This document shows positions 8,425 to 9,056 of a stretch of 9,056 nucleotides of DNA, one piece after another. Position 1 is the first letter of the stretch; every line of letters starts with the position of its first letter. The position numbers and the translations under genes are program-made. The notes beneath the pieces are model-generated. The model made no database searches and was not told where the DNA came from. It saw nothing but the letters and a program-made list of their open reading frames with translations. The stretch covers positions 1 to 9,056 of the forward strand of contig JAGTVE010000066.1 in NCBI GenBank assembly GCA_018224485.1, read 5' to 3'. The DNA comes from Thioalkalivibrio sp. (GTDB lineage: Bacteria; Pseudomonadota; Gammaproteobacteria; Ectothiorhodospirales; Ectothiorhodospiraceae).

Positions 8425-8586
8425 ATGAGCGAACCGAAGAAAACGAGGCCCGCGGTACCCGAGGGTAAAGCGCGCTATCTGAAAACCCGGCAGATGTCGG
8501 CGAACGAAAAGGGCTACGTCGGCTACGACACCGTCTGGGAATCCTTCCAGAAAGAGGCGGAATACAAGAAGCCGAAGCAGCCGTAA
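8425..8586 (+). CDS. Small basic protein of unknown function (53 aa)
   Basis: I do not recognise this short protein. It is hydrophilic and Lys/Pro-rich at both ends (PKKTRPAVPEGKARYLKTRQ near the start, EYKKPKQP at the end), with a central aromatic segment GYVGYDTVWESF (31-42). It has no cysteines, signal peptide or membrane helix. It is supported by a well-placed GAGG (8415-8418), six bases before the ATG at 8425, by coding-like GC-rich third positions, and by a GC-rich hairpin starting four bases after the stop. A second ATG at 8422 is in frame but too close to the Shine-Dalgarno. Basic composition and small size would fit a nucleic-acid- or ribosome-associated protein or a partner-binding peptide, but that is a guess. 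Confidence 0.65.
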   Translation: MSEPKKTRPAVPEGKARYLKTRQMSANEKGYVGYDTVWESFQKEAEYKKPKQP

Positions 8587-8589
8587 GCC

Positions 8590-8627
8590 TGCCGGCCGCG
8601 CGGAAATTTCCGATGTCGCGGCCGGCA
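8590..8627 (+). terminator. Nested GC-rich hairpin after the 53-aa gene
   Basis: TGCCGGCCGCG (8590-8600) pairs perfectly with CGCGGCCGGCA (8617-8627). The loop contains a second palindrome, CGGAAATTTCCG (8601-8612). There is no T run after the stem, so it is not a canonical intrinsic terminator. It could stabilise the 3' end of the mRNA, assist factor-dependent termination or be a protein-binding site. Confidence 0.55.
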
Positions 8628-8856
8628 CGTATTCCGGAGAGGGCTGATCCTTGGTGGGCCTCTCCACCCCTCTCCTTCCAGGCCGTCCATCGGGTCTAAA
8701 GACCCTATTCCTGTGCGCATGGGATGTGACGCGTACAGCAGGATCGCATCGATTGCCCCCGTCCGCGAATTCCTGAGACGGTTCAATCCCGACCAATACC
8801 CCGTTAAGCTTCACTAGAAAGCAGAGCGGTGGTTACCATGAAAGTTGCGCATCTCT
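8628..8856. other. Intergenic stretch without an assigned gene
   Basis: No gene is supported. A plus-strand frame is open across 8629-8817 and ends in a fairly protein-like stretch from an ATG at 8719 (translated GCDAYSRIASIAPVREFLRR, then 11 more residues) without a ribosome binding site. It could be a decayed gene end or part of a dispersed repeat. Small hairpins are present: a 7-bp stem, GGAGAGG at 8636-8642 with CCTCTCC at 8659-8665, and GGGTC-TAAA-GACCC at 8692-8705. Confidence 0.4.
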
Positions 8857-8941
8857 CCCCTCTCCCGCTTGCGGGAGAGGGGCCGGGGGTGAGGGCCGGG
8901 GCCAGCGCCGCCCCCACCCCTCCCCCGCAAGCAGGGGAGGG
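8857..8941. repeat. Inverted pair of dispersed palindromic (REP-like) elements
   Basis: Copy one is a perfect inverted repeat: CCCCTCTCCCGC (8857-8868), TT, then GCGGGAGAGGGG (8871-8882), followed by CCGGGGGTGAGGG. Copy two lies in the opposite orientation: CCCTCCCC (8918-8925), loop with GCAAGC, GGGGAGGG (8934-8941). They share the core GCTTGCGGG(A/G)GAGGGG. From general knowledge, this type of sequence is scattered between genes in many GC-rich proteobacterial genomes. The head-to-head doublet resembles REP/BIME arrangements mobilised by RAYT-type transposases or non-autonomous elements. No transposase is in the window. Confidence 0.75.
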
Positions 8942-8981
8942 AGCTTTCGTCGTGTGGGATCGCACCCGTGCACGATGATCA

Positions 8982-9056
8982 TTAGCGCCGGGTGACGAAG
9001 CGGAACTGCACCTGGCCTTGTTCCGCTGCACCCTCGGGCAGCAGGGTTGCGGCCCA
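8982..9056 (-). CDS. C-terminal end of an unidentified protein (partial)
   Basis: The minus strand is open from the window edge to a TAA at 8982-8984, giving the last 24 residues of a protein that ends GQVQFRFVTRR. The codons have mostly G or C in the third position, like the other genes here, and the stop is about 40 bp from the repeat pair, where an intergenic element is expected. Too little is present to name a family, and its start lies outside the window. Confidence 0.5.
   Translation of the reverse strand, partial: WAATLLPEGAAEQGQVQFRFVTRR

Noticed and set aside
8838..8978. A 46-residue plus-strand frame starting with ATG at 8838, across the repeat pair
   Set aside because: Its translation (LSPLPLAGEGPGVRA-like) is the typical chance reading of this dispersed palindromic repeat, and it has no ribosome binding site.

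Overview
The window is GC-rich and compactly coded, and is most likely chromosome of a sulfur-oxidising gammaproteobacterium (Ectothiorhodospiraceae or a relative). That placement is inferred. It rests on a complete aprM-aprB-aprA operon for adenylylsulfate (APS) reductase in the arrangement known from sulfur oxidisers such as Allochromatium. It is also consistent with a BCCT-family osmolyte transporter, common in salt-exposed species, and a dispersed GC-rich intergenic repeat.

Left part (1-3216). A small cytosolic PEBP/YbhB-like protein (317-775) is followed 41 bp later by a BCCT transporter for betaine-type solutes (817-2364). Converging on it, with only 21 bp between stop codons, is an unrecognised four-helix membrane protein on the minus strand (2386-3216).

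Middle (3217-7240). About 740 bp without a convincing gene separates the membrane protein from the divergently transcribed aprMBA operon. The end next to aprM is AT-richer, with a plausible -10 element, repeated GAATCGAA motifs and a strong Shine-Dalgarno before a GTG start. AprM is a five-helix membrane protein with candidate haem-ligand histidines, AprB is the two-cluster ferredoxin-like subunit, and AprA is the FAD subunit. AprBA would oxidise sulfite plus AMP to APS in the cytoplasm and AprM would link the electrons to the membrane. ATP sulfurylase (sat) and qmoABC are not in the window. A textbook intrinsic terminator closes the operon.

Right part (7309-9056). A 130-aa NTF2-like protein overlaps by one base a divergent SlyD-type FKBP protein, so the two are probably translationally coupled. 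A 53-aa basic protein with a good ribosome binding site follows, then a GC-rich nested hairpin. The last 400 bp hold an unexplained open stretch, an inverted pair of dispersed palindromic repeats, and the 3' end of a minus-strand gene that runs off the window.

Nothing here is a clear mobile element, CRISPR array or defence system. The most promising under-described parts are the conserved-looking but unrecognised genes beside apr: the NTF2-like/SlyD pair, the 53-aa protein, the 276-aa membrane protein and AprM itself.
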